64,000 bases of DNA, taken from positions 310,001-374,000 of the forward strand of contig OZ223193.1 in NCBI GenBank assembly GCA_965140355.1. The letters are read 5' to 3'. Shown here piece after piece: positions 8,991 through 18,946 of the stretch. A program made the translations under genes and the position numbers. Every line of letters begins with the position of its first letter. The stretch's first letter is position 1. This DNA is from Acetobacterium sp965140355. GTDB lineage: Bacteria; Bacillota; Clostridia; Eubacteriales; Eubacteriaceae. The notes below the pieces were generated by a model. The model had not been told where the DNA came from. It searched no databases and saw only the letters and a list, made by a program, of their open reading frames with translations.

Positions 8991-9461
8991 CTACCAACGA
9001 TAATGTGCAAAAGCTTTATTGGCTTCAGCCATGGCGTGGGTATCATCTTTTTTCTTAACTGCCGCACCGCTGTTATTAAGCGCATCCATAATTTCTCCAG
9101 CTAGACGATCTTTCATTGTTTTTTCAGATCTTTTTCTCGAGTAATTAACTAACCAACGTAGACCCAAAGCTTGTTTACGTTCAGTTCGGATTTCCATAGG
9201 TACTTGATATGTTGCACCACCTACTCGGCGAGCTTTTACTTCTAAAACAGGTGTGATATTTGCTAAAGCTTCCTGGAATGCTTCCAGGGCATCTTTACCG
9301 GTTTTTTCATTAACTTTTTCAAATGCATCATAAACGATTTTTTGGGCAACACCTTTTTTTCCATCTAACATGATATTATTAATTAACTTTGTAACAATAA
9401 TACTAGAATAAATTGGATCAGGTAATACTTCTCTTTTTGGAACAGGTCCTTTTCTAGGCAC
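8991..9461 (-). CDS. rpsG: 30S ribosomal protein S7
   Basis: S7 nucleates assembly of the 30S head. I place the start at a GTG at 9461, giving a 156-residue protein that begins with the canonical PRKGPVPKR; AAGGAGGGAAG lies just upstream. A longer in-frame extension to 9545 adds 28 residues absent from S7 proteins and lacks its own ribosome binding site. The conserved GGATYQVP and RWLVNYSRKR segments and the C-terminal ANKAFAHYRW are intact. It stands between rpsL and fusA in the str cluster. Confidence 0.97.
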   Translation of the reverse strand: MPRKGPVPKREVLPDPIYSSIIVTKLINNIMLDGKKGVAQKIVYDAFEKVNEKTGKDALEAFQEALANITPVLEVKARRVGGATYQVPMEIRTERKQALGLRWLVNYSRKRSEKTMKDRLAGEIMDALNNSGAAVKKKDDTHAMAEANKAFAHYRW

Positions 9462-9600
9462 TTTACTTCCCTCCTTAACATTTTTTATGTTCATCGGTAC
9501 TCGACATCCAACATTTCGTTGTTGTGCGTATAGCGTCTCTAACATATATTTGGTCTCGATCTTTTTTAACGAGCGCTTGAATATGCAGCACTATGCACTA

Positions 9601-9975
9601 CTACTTTTTAGGCTTTTTAGCCCCATATTTGGATCGAGCTTGTCTACGAGCATCGACACCAGCGGTATCAAGCGCACCACGGATAATTTTGTAACGAACC
9701 CCTGGTAAATCCTTGACACGTCCGCCTTTTATAAGAACAATACTATGTTCTTGTAAATTATGACCGACCCCTGGAATATAGGCTGTTACTTCCATTCCGT
9801 TAACGAGACGAACTCTGGCAATTTTTCGAAGAGCCGAGTTTGGTTTCTTTGGTGTGGATGTTCTAACTGCTGTACATACACCTCTTTTTTGAGGATTAGC
9901 TTTCAACGCTGGCGTTTTGGTTTTTTCTTCCATGCGTTTTCTTCCGTTTTTTACAAGCTGATTAATGGTAGGCAT
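9601..9975 (-). CDS. rpsL: 30S ribosomal protein S12
   Basis: This 124-residue decoding-centre protein has its signature loops intact: TPKKPNSALRK and IPGVGHNLQEHS, with the basic C-terminal tail RSKYGAKKPKK. The residues where streptomycin resistance usually arises look wild type. It has a strong AAGGAGGTG site and follows the L7Ae-like gene after a spacer of about 100 bp that holds a GC-rich hairpin. Confidence 0.99.
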   Translation of the reverse strand: MPTINQLVKNGRKRMEEKTKTPALKANPQKRGVCTAVRTSTPKKPNSALRKIARVRLVNGMEVTAYIPGVGHNLQEHSIVLIKGGRVKDLPGVRYKIIRGALDTAGVDARRQARSKYGAKKPKK

Positions 9976-10041
9976 TTAGTCCTGCACCTCCTTTTAATAT
10001 TAATATATTAATAATCTAAAAGATCATTAATGACTTCGTTG

Positions 10042-10075
10042 GAATCGGGGCTTCCGTTTCAGATAACCCCGATTC
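10042..10075 (-). other. GC-rich hairpin between the L7Ae-like gene and rpsL
   Basis: GAATCGGGG and CCCCGATTC form a perfect 9-bp stem with a 16-nt loop. No T-run follows on the minus strand, so simple termination is unlikely. It may be a processing site or a translational control element in the rpoC-rpsL junction. Confidence 0.4.
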
Positions 10076-10078
10076 AGG

Positions 10079-10318
10079 TTATTTAATAATCGCAATAACG
10101 GCTGCTGCGCGATCAATTCCACTTGCTTTTCCAAGTCCAACTTTCGTTTCGACTCGCTCAATCAGGATATGATGTTGCTCACAGCATTCGATAATGCTTT
10201 TCTTGATACTTTCATCAGTATCGTCGGCTAAAATAACTTTAGTCGCTTTTCCTTCTTTCACAGCTTTAAGAGTTTGTTTCATTCCAATCACTTTCGAAAT
10301 ATCAACATATTGATTCAT
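10079..10318 (-). CDS. L7Ae-family ribosomal protein (YbxF type)
   Basis: This 79-residue protein belongs to the L7Ae/L30e/S12e/Gadd45 family of K-turn RNA binders. The segment GKATKVILADDTDES and the final hydrophobic AAAVIAIIK match the YbxF/RplGB proteins, which in Bacillota lie between rpoC and rpsL, exactly as here. It is probably a non-essential ribosome-associated protein. An AAGGAGGAG site precedes the ATG. Confidence 0.9.
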   Translation of the reverse strand: MNQYVDISKVIGMKQTLKAVKEGKATKVILADDTDESIKKSIIECCEQHHILIERVETKVGLGKASGIDRAAAVIAIIK

Positions 10319-10398
10319 CGGATTCTCCTCCTTGCTGCTTCAGTATTTCTATAAACACACCTAATTACTATACATGTTTGCGCCTAAAATGTCAAGAA

Positions 10399-13300
10399 TT
10401 ATTCTTTAGTTAAAAAATCCAGGTCGAAAATATCCAAATCGGTGATAATTGCTTCATCGGTTTCTTCTTGTTCTTCTTCCACGCAAGCATTCAAGATATC
10501 ATCGTCAAAAACAATGTCCAGCGATTCAGAAATGATATCTTCTTCAATGATATCTTCTTCAACATCTTCCTCTTCCCGCTCATAAAGCAGATCAATTTCG
10601 CCATACATTTTCACACCGGTACCAGCCGGTACCAATTGCCCGATAATAACATTTTCTTTAAGACCAACTAACGGATCGACCTTACCTTTTATCGCAGCGT
10701 CCGTCAGCACCCGGGTTGTTTCCTGGAAGGAGGCGGCTGATAAAAATGAATCGGTTGCCAGTGATGCTTTAGTAATCCCCAACAGTTCGCGACTGGCGGT
10801 TGCCACTTCTAAGCCAGCTTCTATGGCCGCTTTGTTTTCTTCTTCAAAGTTAAAGATATCCACTAAACTGCCAGCCAACAATGCCGTATCTCCGGGATTC
10901 TCAATTTTAACTTTTCTGAGCATTTGTCGAATAATAACCTCCAGATGCTTGTCACCAATGTGAACCCCTTGCATCCGATAAACTTTTTGTACTTCTTGAA
11001 GTAAATATTGCTGAACGTGATCAATACCCTGAATTCGTAAGATATCACTCGGGTTAATAGAACCTTCGGTAATTTCGTCACCGGCCAATACCTGATCGCC
11101 CGTGTGAACGCGCAAACGAGATCCGTAAGGAATGAGGTAAACCTTCATATCCCCATCAGCACTAGTAACCACCGCTTCCGTTTTTTTCTGAGTATCCTGT
11201 ATTTCTATCCGCCCATCGATTTCTGAAATAATTGCCTGGCCTTTCGGTTTTCTAGCTTCAAAAAGTTCTTCGATACGAGGAAGACCCTGGGTAATATCAT
11301 CAGCCGAAGCAACCCCACCGGTATGGAAAGTACGCATGGTTAACTGAGTACCCGGTTCACCGATCGATTGCGCCGCAATAATACCGACAGCTTCGCCAAT
11401 TTCAACAGGTCGCCAGGTGGTTAAATCCACCCCATAACATTTCTTGCATACCCCATATTTCGATTGACAATTGAATGCCGCCCGAATTAAAACTTTTTCG
11501 ATACCGGCTTTATCAATGTTCAAAGCCATTTCCGAAGAAATGATTTCGCCCGCTGGTGCCAGCACTTCACCCGTTTCTGGATGGATAATATCTTCAAAGG
11601 CATAGCGGCCAACCAAACGTTCCTGAAGGGTTTCGATAATTTCGCCATGATCGTTAATGGTGGAAACTTCATAACCTCGGGTCGTTCCACAATCATCTTC
11701 TCTAACAATAACATCTTGACTAACATCGACCAGACGTCTTGTCAAATATCCTGAATCTGCTGTTCGTAGCGCGGTATCCGCGAGTCCTTTTCGAGCCCCA
11801 TGAGTTGAGGAGAAAAATTCCAGCACATTTAGTCCCTCACGGAAGTTTGATCGGATTGGTAACTCGATGATTCGACCACTTGGATTCGCCATTAGACCAC
11901 GCATCCCCGCCAATTGTCTGATTTGGTTTTTACTACCTCGAGCCCCGGAATCAGCCATCATATTAATTGGATTTAACGCTTCCAAATGATTAAGTAGCGC
12001 ATCGGTAACTTCATCAGTCGCTCGATTCCAGATTTCAACAACATTATTATAACGTTCTTCATCGCTGATAAAACCTTGCCGATACATCATCATGTTTTCA
12101 GTAATCTTATCATCCGCCTGCGACAAAATTTCTTCTTTATTTTTAGGCACTTCCATATCACTGACCCCAACTGTAATCGCACCTTTAGTTGAGAATTTAA
12201 AACCTAATCGTTTAATTTCATCTAACACTTCTGATGTTTTAGTTGGTCCATATGTTTTATAGCAGCGCTCAACAATTTCCGACAGTACTTTTTTATTAAC
12301 CTGTCGATCTATTTCCAGTTTAAATTTATCTTCAATGGTTTTTCGTTCAACGAAACCCAGTTCTTGAGGAATAATCGTGTTAAAGATAAATCGTCCGACC
12401 GTTCCTTCAACCAAGCGCGTTATTTTTTCGCCATCAATTTCTTTGGTAATTCGAACTTTGACTTGCGAATGAAGTTCAACATCTCTGTTAAAATAAGCCA
12501 TTTCCATTTCGTCCAAATCTCTAAAGATACTGCCGCTGCCTTTGACCCCTTCTTTAAAGATAGTCATGTAATAAGTCCCCAAAATCATATCCTGGGTTGG
12601 TGCAACAACGGGCGTTCCATCTTGTGGTTTAAGAATATTATTAGATGCCAACATCAGGAATCGAGCTTCTGCCTGAGCTTCCACCGAAAGAGGCACATGG
12701 ACAGCCATCTGATCCCCATCAAAGTCGGCATTGTAGGCGGTACAAACTAGCGGATGGAGTTTAATCGCCTTACCTTCAACCAAAATCGGTTCGAAAGCCT
12801 GAATCCCCAAACGATGTAGAGTTGGGGCCCGGTTTAGTAAAACCGGATGTTCTTGAATAACATCTTCTAAAACATCCCAAACCATAGGATCCAGTTTTTC
12901 AACCATTTTTTTGGCGCTTTTAATATTTTGTGATAAATTACGTCCGACTAACTCACGCATTACAAATGGTTTAAATAGCTCAATTGCCATCTCTTTTGGC
13001 AGCCCACACTGGAACATTTTCAAATCCGGCCCAACGACGATAACCGAACGGCCAGAGTAGTCAACTCGTTTTCCCAAAAGGTTCTGTCTGAAACGGCCTT
13101 GCTTTCCTTTTAACATGTCACTTAAAGATTTAAACGGACGGTTACCCGGTCCGGTGACAGCCCGACCACGTCGACCATTATCAATCAGAGCATCGACGGC
13201 TTCTTGAAGCATCCGTTTTTCGTTTTGAACGATAATATCCGGGGCATCCAGTTCCAATAATTTTAACAACCGATTATTTCGGTTAATAACCCGTCGATAT

Positions 13301-14073
13301 AAATCATTTAAATCGGAAGTTGCAAAACGTCCACCGTCTAATTGGACCATTGGTCGTAATTCTGGTGGAATAACCGGAATTGTTTCTAAGATCATCCATT
13401 CCGGACGGTTATTTGAATTTCTAAAAGCTTCAACCGCTTCCAAACGTCTGGCTACTCGGATTTTCTTTTGACCGGAACTGCCTTTTAGCTCTTCTTTAAG
13501 GACTGCCGATTCCTGATCCAAATCAACCAATTTCAGCAATTCTTGAATCGCTTCGGCACCAATGCTGGCAGTAAATTTATTGCCAAATTGACTTTTGGCT
13601 TCTTTATATTCAGCTTCAGTCAAAATCTGTTTAAAATCAAAATTACTCTCACCCGGGTCGGTCACCACATAAGCCGCAAAGTAAATAATTTTTTCCAGAT
13701 TTCTGGGTGACATTTCCAAAATCAGTCCCATTCGACTGGGAATGCCTTTAAAATACCAGATATGTGAAACCGGCGAAGCTAATTCAATATGCCCCATCCG
13801 CTCACGTCTAACCTTTGCTTTTGTGACTTCAACCCCACAGTTTTCACAGACAATGCCTTTGTGGCGAATACGCTTGTATTTTCCACAATTACATTCCCAG
13901 TCTTTTTGAGGTCCGAAAATCTTCTCGCAAAACAACCCCTCTTTTTCTGGTTTTAGGGTTCTATAATTAATGGTTTCCGGCTTTTTTACTTCTCCACGTG
14001 ACCACTCTCTGATTTTTTCAGGTGAGGCCAATCCGATTTGTAAGGATTTGAAGGTGAATTCCTCGTTTAACAA
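10399..14073 (-). CDS. rpoC: DNA-directed RNA polymerase subunit beta'
   Basis: This 1224-residue subunit carries the catalytic centre of RNA polymerase. The N-terminal zinc site (CNCGKYKR then CENCGVEV), the Mg-binding NADFDGDQMAVH motif and the second zinc site in the C-terminal part (CGTTRGYE, CQSKYGVCKKC) are all present. The C-terminus has a long acidic tail (about residues 1170-1224, many E and D), more extended than in Bacillus. It follows rpoB after a 33-bp gap. No insertions of the proteobacterial type are seen. Confidence 0.99.
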   Translation of the reverse strand: MLNEEFTFKSLQIGLASPEKIREWSRGEVKKPETINYRTLKPEKEGLFCEKIFGPQKDWECNCGKYKRIRHKGIVCENCGVEVTKAKVRRERMGHIELASPVSHIWYFKGIPSRMGLILEMSPRNLEKIIYFAAYVVTDPGESNFDFKQILTEAEYKEAKSQFGNKFTASIGAEAIQELLKLVDLDQESAVLKEELKGSSGQKKIRVARRLEAVEAFRNSNNRPEWMILETIPVIPPELRPMVQLDGGRFATSDLNDLYRRVINRNNRLLKLLELDAPDIIVQNEKRMLQEAVDALIDNGRRGRAVTGPGNRPFKSLSDMLKGKQGRFRQNLLGKRVDYSGRSVIVVGPDLKMFQCGLPKEMAIELFKPFVMRELVGRNLSQNIKSAKKMVEKLDPMVWDVLEDVIQEHPVLLNRAPTLHRLGIQAFEPILVEGKAIKLHPLVCTAYNADFDGDQMAVHVPLSVEAQAEARFLMLASNNILKPQDGTPVVAPTQDMILGTYYMTIFKEGVKGSGSIFRDLDEMEMAYFNRDVELHSQVKVRITKEIDGEKITRLVEGTVGRFIFNTIIPQELGFVERKTIEDKFKLEIDRQVNKKVLSEIVERCYKTYGPTKTSEVLDEIKRLGFKFSTKGAITVGVSDMEVPKNKEEILSQADDKITENMMMYRQGFISDEERYNNVVEIWNRATDEVTDALLNHLEALNPINMMADSGARGSKNQIRQLAGMRGLMANPSGRIIELPIRSNFREGLNVLEFFSSTHGARKGLADTALRTADSGYLTRRLVDVSQDVIVREDDCGTTRGYEVSTINDHGEIIETLQERLVGRYAFEDIIHPETGEVLAPAGEIISSEMALNIDKAGIEKVLIRAAFNCQSKYGVCKKCYGVDLTTWRPVEIGEAVGIIAAQSIGEPGTQLTMRTFHTGGVASADDITQGLPRIEELFEARKPKGQAIISEIDGRIEIQDTQKKTEAVVTSADGDMKVYLIPYGSRLRVHTGDQVLAGDEITEGSINPSDILRIQGIDHVQQYLLQEVQKVYRMQGVHIGDKHLEVIIRQMLRKVKIENPGDTALLAGSLVDIFNFEEENKAAIEAGLEVATASRELLGITKASLATDSFLSAASFQETTRVLTDAAIKGKVDPLVGLKENVIIGQLVPAGTGVKMYGEIDLLYEREEEDVEEDIIEEDIISESLDIVFDDDILNACVEEEQEETDEAIITDLDIFDLDFLTKE

Positions 14074-14106
14074 ATGGCTTCGCTCCCTTCTTTAATAAAT
14101 TTATAG

Positions 14107-17100
14107 TTATTGAAATAAGTCGTCGTCTTCGTCATCATCAATGCTCTTAATCTGAAAGCTATCTTCCAATTTCACATCATCACCAGCTTCGGAAATTCCA
14201 GTGCTGCCAATCTCAATGGCCAGTTCTTCCAAAGGATCCCGTTCATCCATCTCATCATCAAGGATTTTTATCATTTCCTGATCGTTTAGAATATTTACAT
14301 CTAAACCTAAACTCTGGAATTCTTTCATCAATACTTTAAAGGATTCTGGAATTCCCGGTTTAGGAATATTTTCGCCTTTAACAATCGCTTCGTAAGCTTT
14401 AACACGGCCAACCACATCATCTGACTTGATTGTCAATATTTCCTGAAGGGTATGAGCAGCACCATAGGCTTCCAAGGCCCAAACTTCCATTTCTCCAAAA
14501 CGTTGTCCTCCAAATTGAGCTTTACCACCCAAAGGTTGCTGTGTCACTAAGGAGTATGGTCCGGTTGAACGGGCATGCATTTTATCATCAACTAAATGGT
14601 GAAGTTTTAGAATATACATATAACCAACCGTTACCTTGTTGTCAAATGGTTCACCACTCCGACCATCATAAAGTTGAATTTTACCGTCTTCCGGTAAACC
14701 CGCTTGACTAAGCAGATCCATGATATCTTGTTCATTGGCGGGATCAAAAACAGGGGTAGCAATATGCCAACCGATGGTTCGCATGGCAAGTCCCAGATGG
14801 ACTTCCAATACCTGACCAATGTTCATTCGTGATGGTACCCCCAATGGGTTAAGAACAATTTCCAGAGCTGTTCCATCCGGCATAAACGGCATATCTTCTT
14901 CAGGCAGAATTCGGGAAATAACCCCTTTGTTCCCATGACGACCAGCCATTTTATCGCCAACGGATATTTTACGCTTAACCGCGATAAGTACCCGCACCAA
15001 GGTATTAACCCCCGGTTTTAAATCTTCATCTTTATTTTCACGGGAGAAAACTTTAACATCTAAGACAATCCCAGATTCCCCATGCGGAACTTTTAGCGAT
15101 GTATCTCGAATTTCCCGGGCTTTTTCCCCAAAGATTGCTCTTAGCAGTTTTTCTTCGGCCGATAAGTCAGTTTCCCCTTTGGGAGTTACTTTTCCGACTA
15201 AGATATCGTCTGATTTAACCTCGGCACCAACAAAAATAATTCCCCGTTCATCGAGATTTTTCAGCGCATCTTCGCTGACATTCGGAATATCTCGGGTAAT
15301 TTCTTCCGGCCCCAATTTAGTTTCACGGGCTTCTGCTTCAAATTCCTCAATATGAATCGAGGTAAAGACATCTTCTTTTAATAGTTTTTCGTTAATGAGG
15401 ATCGCATCCTCGTAATTATAACCTTCCCAGGTCATAAAGCCCATCAGAATGTTTCGACCTAATGCCAGTTCACCCATTTCGGTTGAAGGGCCATCGGCAA
15501 TAATTTCACCAGCCTGAACATATTGACCTTTGCTGACCAAAGGTTTATGGTTCATACAGGTGCCCTGATTAGAGCGTTTAAATTTAAGTAAGGTGTACTT
15601 ATCCAATTCGCCATTATCGGTGCGAATATGAATAGCTGAAGCCTCAACCCGTTCGATTGTTCCCGCCTTTTTGGCGATCACGCAAACCCCGGAATCTTTG
15701 GCTGCCTTATGTTCCATTCCCGTTCCAATAACAGGCGCTTTCGGAATCAGAAGTGGCACGGCCTGACGTTGCATGTTGGCTCCCATCAGAGCCCGGTTAG
15801 CATCATCATTTTCAAGGAAGGGGATCAGCGATGTCGCCACTGAAACAATTTGTTTTGGCGAGATATCCATGTAATCCACGCGATCCGGCGGAATCAAGAC
15901 GAAATCACGTTTGCTTCCCGCTCGACCGGTTACCTGCTTTCGGGCAAAATGATTGGATTCGTCCAACGGTTCATTCGCCTGCGCAATGGTATAACGCCCT
16001 TCTTCATCGGCGGCCAGATAATGAATTTCATCTGAAACCACGCCATCGTAAACTTTACGGTAAGGTGCTTCAATAAAACCATATTCATTCACTCTGGCAT
16101 AGGTACTAAGTGAACCGATCAAACCGATGTTAGGACCTTCAGGCGTTTCAATTGGACACATTCGACCATAATGACTATGGTGAACGTCGCGAACCTCAAA
16201 CCCAGCTCGTTCACGACTTAACCCACCAGGACCAAGCGCTGACAAACGTCGTTTATGAGTCAGTTCAGCCAATGGGTTCGTCTGATCCATAAACTGAGAC
16301 AACTGTGAACTGCCAAAGAATTCTTTTAAAGCGGCATTAACCGGACGCGTATTAATTAACCCTTGCGGTGTTAAAATTTCATCATCCTGAACAGACATTC
16401 TTTCCCGAACCACTCGTTCCATCCGCGATAAACCAATTCTGAATTGATTTTGTAAAAGTTCACCAACTGAACGTAATCGTCGATTTCCTAAATGGTCAAT
16501 ATCGTCAATCGCCCCGATGTCATAATCAAGACCAATAATATAACTGATCGATGCATGAAGATCTGAGATCAGGACATGCTTAGGTACTAATTCATCCATT
16601 CGTTTTTTGAGTGACTTTTTCTTTTCTTCATCAGTCATGTCTGAATCTAAAATTTCTTTTAGCACCTCAAAACAAACAAATTCCTTGATATCCAGATCAC
16701 TGATATCAAAAGGCAGCTCCTGAGCATTGATATCAACAAAACCATTTCCAATCACGCGAACGATTTTATCATCAACCCGAACATCAACTACGTTGATCCC
16801 GGCGTTTTGAATATCTGTCGCTACTTCGATCGAGATCATTTCGCCATCTTCAACATAGACTTCACCAGTCTCTGGATTTACCACCGTGTTGGCAGCGCGT
16901 TGACCGACAATACGGGTTGCCAGAGACAGCTTTTTATTATATTTATGACGACCAACTTTTGCCAGATCGTATCGTCGATCATCAAAAAACATTGAATTAA
17001 GAAGTGATTGGGCACTTTCCACCGTTGGTGGTTCCCCTGGTCTGAGACGTTTATAAATCTCAATCAGACCATCTCGAGTTGATTTCATGTTGTTATTTTC

Positions 17101-17775
17101 ATCTTTTTTAATGGTTTCAATGAGTCGATAATCATCCCCATAAAAATCAAGAATTTCCTGATTAGTTCCCAATCCCAGCGCTCGAATCAGCGCTGTAATC
17201 GGCAATTTACGAGTCCGATCAATTTTAACATACATAATGTCGTTGGAATCAGTTTCATATTCCAACCAGGCACCACGGTTTGGAATAACTTGAGCTGAAA
17301 ACAATTTCTTGCCCAGTTTATCTCGACTCAAGGAAAAATATGCCCCTGGCGATCTGACCAGCTGGCTGACAATAACCCGTTCCGCCCCATTAACAATAAA
17401 GGTTCCGGTTTCGGTCATTTTATGCAAATCGGCCATATAAACCTTTTGCTCTTTTACTTCGTTTTTTTCCTTATTTATTAAACGAACGGTTACTTTTAGT
17501 GGTATAAAGTAGGTTTGATCCCTTTCTTTACACTCTTCCACTGAATACTTTGGTTTTCCCTCAATGGAATAATCCACAAATTCTAATACCAGATTCCCCG
17601 TATAATCTTCAATTTTATCAATATCATCAAAAACCTCTTGGAGTCCTTTTTCAATAAACCAATCGTATGAATCTTTTTGAACCTCAATCAGGTTCGGCAT
17701 TTCAATAACTTCTTTGATTTTAGAAAAGCTTTGGCGTGTTCTTAAACCATCTTTTTCAGGATGCAACATTACCAT
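14107..17775 (-). CDS. rpoB: DNA-directed RNA polymerase subunit beta
   Basis: This 1222-residue subunit forms the other half of the polymerase active site. The rifampicin region reads SQLSQFMDQTNPLAEL, with THKRR following, the usual clostridial form with no resistance-type change visible. The GNKG and HGLAM-like segments of the catalytic core are intact. The C-terminus is acidic (DDDEDDDLFQ). I take the ATG at 17775, preceded by GAGGGGTGA at proper spacing. Unlike many Bacillota, no rplJ-rplL genes lie upstream; the gene has its own promoter at 18048-18076. Confidence 0.99.
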   Translation of the reverse strand: MVMLHPEKDGLRTRQSFSKIKEVIEMPNLIEVQKDSYDWFIEKGLQEVFDDIDKIEDYTGNLVLEFVDYSIEGKPKYSVEECKERDQTYFIPLKVTVRLINKEKNEVKEQKVYMADLHKMTETGTFIVNGAERVIVSQLVRSPGAYFSLSRDKLGKKLFSAQVIPNRGAWLEYETDSNDIMYVKIDRTRKLPITALIRALGLGTNQEILDFYGDDYRLIETIKKDENNNMKSTRDGLIEIYKRLRPGEPPTVESAQSLLNSMFFDDRRYDLAKVGRHKYNKKLSLATRIVGQRAANTVVNPETGEVYVEDGEMISIEVATDIQNAGINVVDVRVDDKIVRVIGNGFVDINAQELPFDISDLDIKEFVCFEVLKEILDSDMTDEEKKKSLKKRMDELVPKHVLISDLHASISYIIGLDYDIGAIDDIDHLGNRRLRSVGELLQNQFRIGLSRMERVVRERMSVQDDEILTPQGLINTRPVNAALKEFFGSSQLSQFMDQTNPLAELTHKRRLSALGPGGLSRERAGFEVRDVHHSHYGRMCPIETPEGPNIGLIGSLSTYARVNEYGFIEAPYRKVYDGVVSDEIHYLAADEEGRYTIAQANEPLDESNHFARKQVTGRAGSKRDFVLIPPDRVDYMDISPKQIVSVATSLIPFLENDDANRALMGANMQRQAVPLLIPKAPVIGTGMEHKAAKDSGVCVIAKKAGTIERVEASAIHIRTDNGELDKYTLLKFKRSNQGTCMNHKPLVSKGQYVQAGEIIADGPSTEMGELALGRNILMGFMTWEGYNYEDAILINEKLLKEDVFTSIHIEEFEAEARETKLGPEEITRDIPNVSEDALKNLDERGIIFVGAEVKSDDILVGKVTPKGETDLSAEEKLLRAIFGEKAREIRDTSLKVPHGESGIVLDVKVFSRENKDEDLKPGVNTLVRVLIAVKRKISVGDKMAGRHGNKGVISRILPEEDMPFMPDGTALEIVLNPLGVPSRMNIGQVLEVHLGLAMRTIGWHIATPVFDPANEQDIMDLLSQAGLPEDGKIQLYDGRSGEPFDNKVTVGYMYILKLHHLVDDKMHARSTGPYSLVTQQPLGGKAQFGGQRFGEMEVWALEAYGAAHTLQEILTIKSDDVVGRVKAYEAIVKGENIPKPGIPESFKVLMKEFQSLGLDVNILNDQEMIKILDDEMDERDPLEELAIEIGSTGISEAGDDVKLEDSFQIKSIDDDEDDDLFQ

Positions 17776-18047
17776 CCAATATCACCCCTCGCAAAAATAC
17801 TCAGCAACGGACTACCCTTATTCAGACTCACATTCAGCCGATGGGTATCCCAAATTTGCCTGTTGTGTTTCCTCTTCCCATGTGTTATTATTAGACCGTA
17901 ATCAATTTCATATTTGACTTGATCCCGACATGTTTCCCCTTTGATCAGTTCATCATGACGGCGTCGCAAACATTTCATTAATCGCTCCAAAATTGACGAC
18001 AAGGACGCATTCTAATCTTATTTTAAAAGATACCAATGCAATTTTAT

Positions 18048-18076
18048 ATGCTATCACATAACTTTTTATTTGTCAA
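18048..18076 (-). promoter_or_regulatory. Promoter upstream of rpoB
   Basis: On the minus strand TTGACA (18071-18076), a 17-bp spacer and TAGCAT (18048-18053) form a good sigma-A promoter. It implies a leader of about 260-270 nt before rpoB. The open frame inside that leader (77 codons) has no recognisable product. A long leader suggests post-initiation control. Confidence 0.65.
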
Positions 18077-18093
18077 CTATTTTATCGTATTTT

Positions 18094-18132
18094 AAAGCCT
18101 TCCTGATTATAAATCGGGAAGGCTTTCTTTTA
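18094..18132 (-). terminator. Terminator between the amino-acid ABC operon and rpoB promoter
   Basis: AAAGCCTTCC (18094-18103) pairs with GGAAGGCTTT (18117-18126), and the stem can extend inward to about 15 bp with one G-T pair. The minus-strand T-run is short (TTT), while the plus side ends in TTTCTTTT. It lies 10-50 bp beyond the ABC ATPase stop codon. Confidence 0.65.
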
Positions 18133-18142
18133 TCCATTCTTT

Positions 18143-18937
18143 TTAGCAGTAACGCTTTAAGCGATACTGCTTTTTTATTTTTTTTCGTTCTTCTCTCAAA
18201 ATACTCTTTAAAAATTCACGGGTTCTTTTTTCTTTGGGATGGATAAATATATCTTCCGGCGTTCCTTCTTCAAGAATCTTGCCGGAATCCATAAAAACTA
18301 CCTTGTTAGCAACCTCTCGCGCAAAACTCATTTCGTGGGTCACCACCACCATCGTCATTCGTTCATTCGCCAGGCTTTGCATAACACTAAGGACTTCGCC
18401 CGTGAGTTCGGGATCAAGTGCCGATGTGGGTTCATCAAAAAGTAGGATATCCGGATTCATCATCAAGGCCCGAGCAATAGCTACCCGTTGTTTTTCTCCG
18501 CCGGACAATGTCGAGGGCATAGCATCGATTCGTTCCAGTAAACCGACCTTATTCAAATAGGTTTCACATCGCAGATTCATTTCAGCCGTCACTTCTTTTT
18601 TGACAATCTTGGGCGCCAATTCCAAATTTTGGCGAACCGTCAGATGCGGAAAAAGGTTAAAATGTTGAAAAACCATTCCCATTTTCATGATAATCGCACG
18701 AATTTCGGACGCACTCGGATAAACGCCATTTTTAAGAAGTGGTTTATTTTCCATAAAAATATCCCCGCTGTCAGCTTTTTCTAAATCGATCAGACACCGG
18801 AGCAGGGTTGATTTTCCTGATCCTGATGATCCAATAATGGCCATTACATCACCCTTATTTACAGTAAATGAAATATCTTTTAAAACGTGGTTATCACCAA
18901 AACTTTTATTGAGTTGATTGACTTTTATAATCTCCAT
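18143..18937 (-). CDS. Polar amino acid ABC transporter, ATP-binding protein
   Basis: This 264-residue ATPase powers the importer encoded upstream. Walker A is GSSGSGKST (about 35-43), the Q loop lies in MVFQHFNLFPH, the signature is LSGGEKQR and Walker B is ILLFDEPTSALD. These match the GlnQ/HisP/TcyC group. The last about 15 residues (RKKIKKQYRLKR) are an unusually basic tail. It lies 9 bp after the permease gene and closes the operon. The likely cargo class is polar amino acids, possibly cystine or glutamine; sequence alone does not decide. Confidence 0.92.
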   Translation of the reverse strand: MEIIKVNQLNKSFGDNHVLKDISFTVNKGDVMAIIGSSGSGKSTLLRCLIDLEKADSGDIFMENKPLLKNGVYPSASEIRAIIMKMGMVFQHFNLFPHLTVRQNLELAPKIVKKEVTAEMNLRCETYLNKVGLLERIDAMPSTLSGGEKQRVAIARALMMNPDILLFDEPTSALDPELTGEVLSVMQSLANERMTMVVVTHEMSFAREVANKVVFMDSGKILEEGTPEDIFIHPKEKRTREFLKSILREERKKIKKQYRLKRYC

Positions 18938-18946
18938 ATCTTTCCC

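Noticed and set aside
17769..18002. 77-codon frame just upstream of rpoB
   Set aside because: It overlaps the rpoB start, resembles no ribosomal protein or known leader peptide, and is better explained as the untranslated leader.
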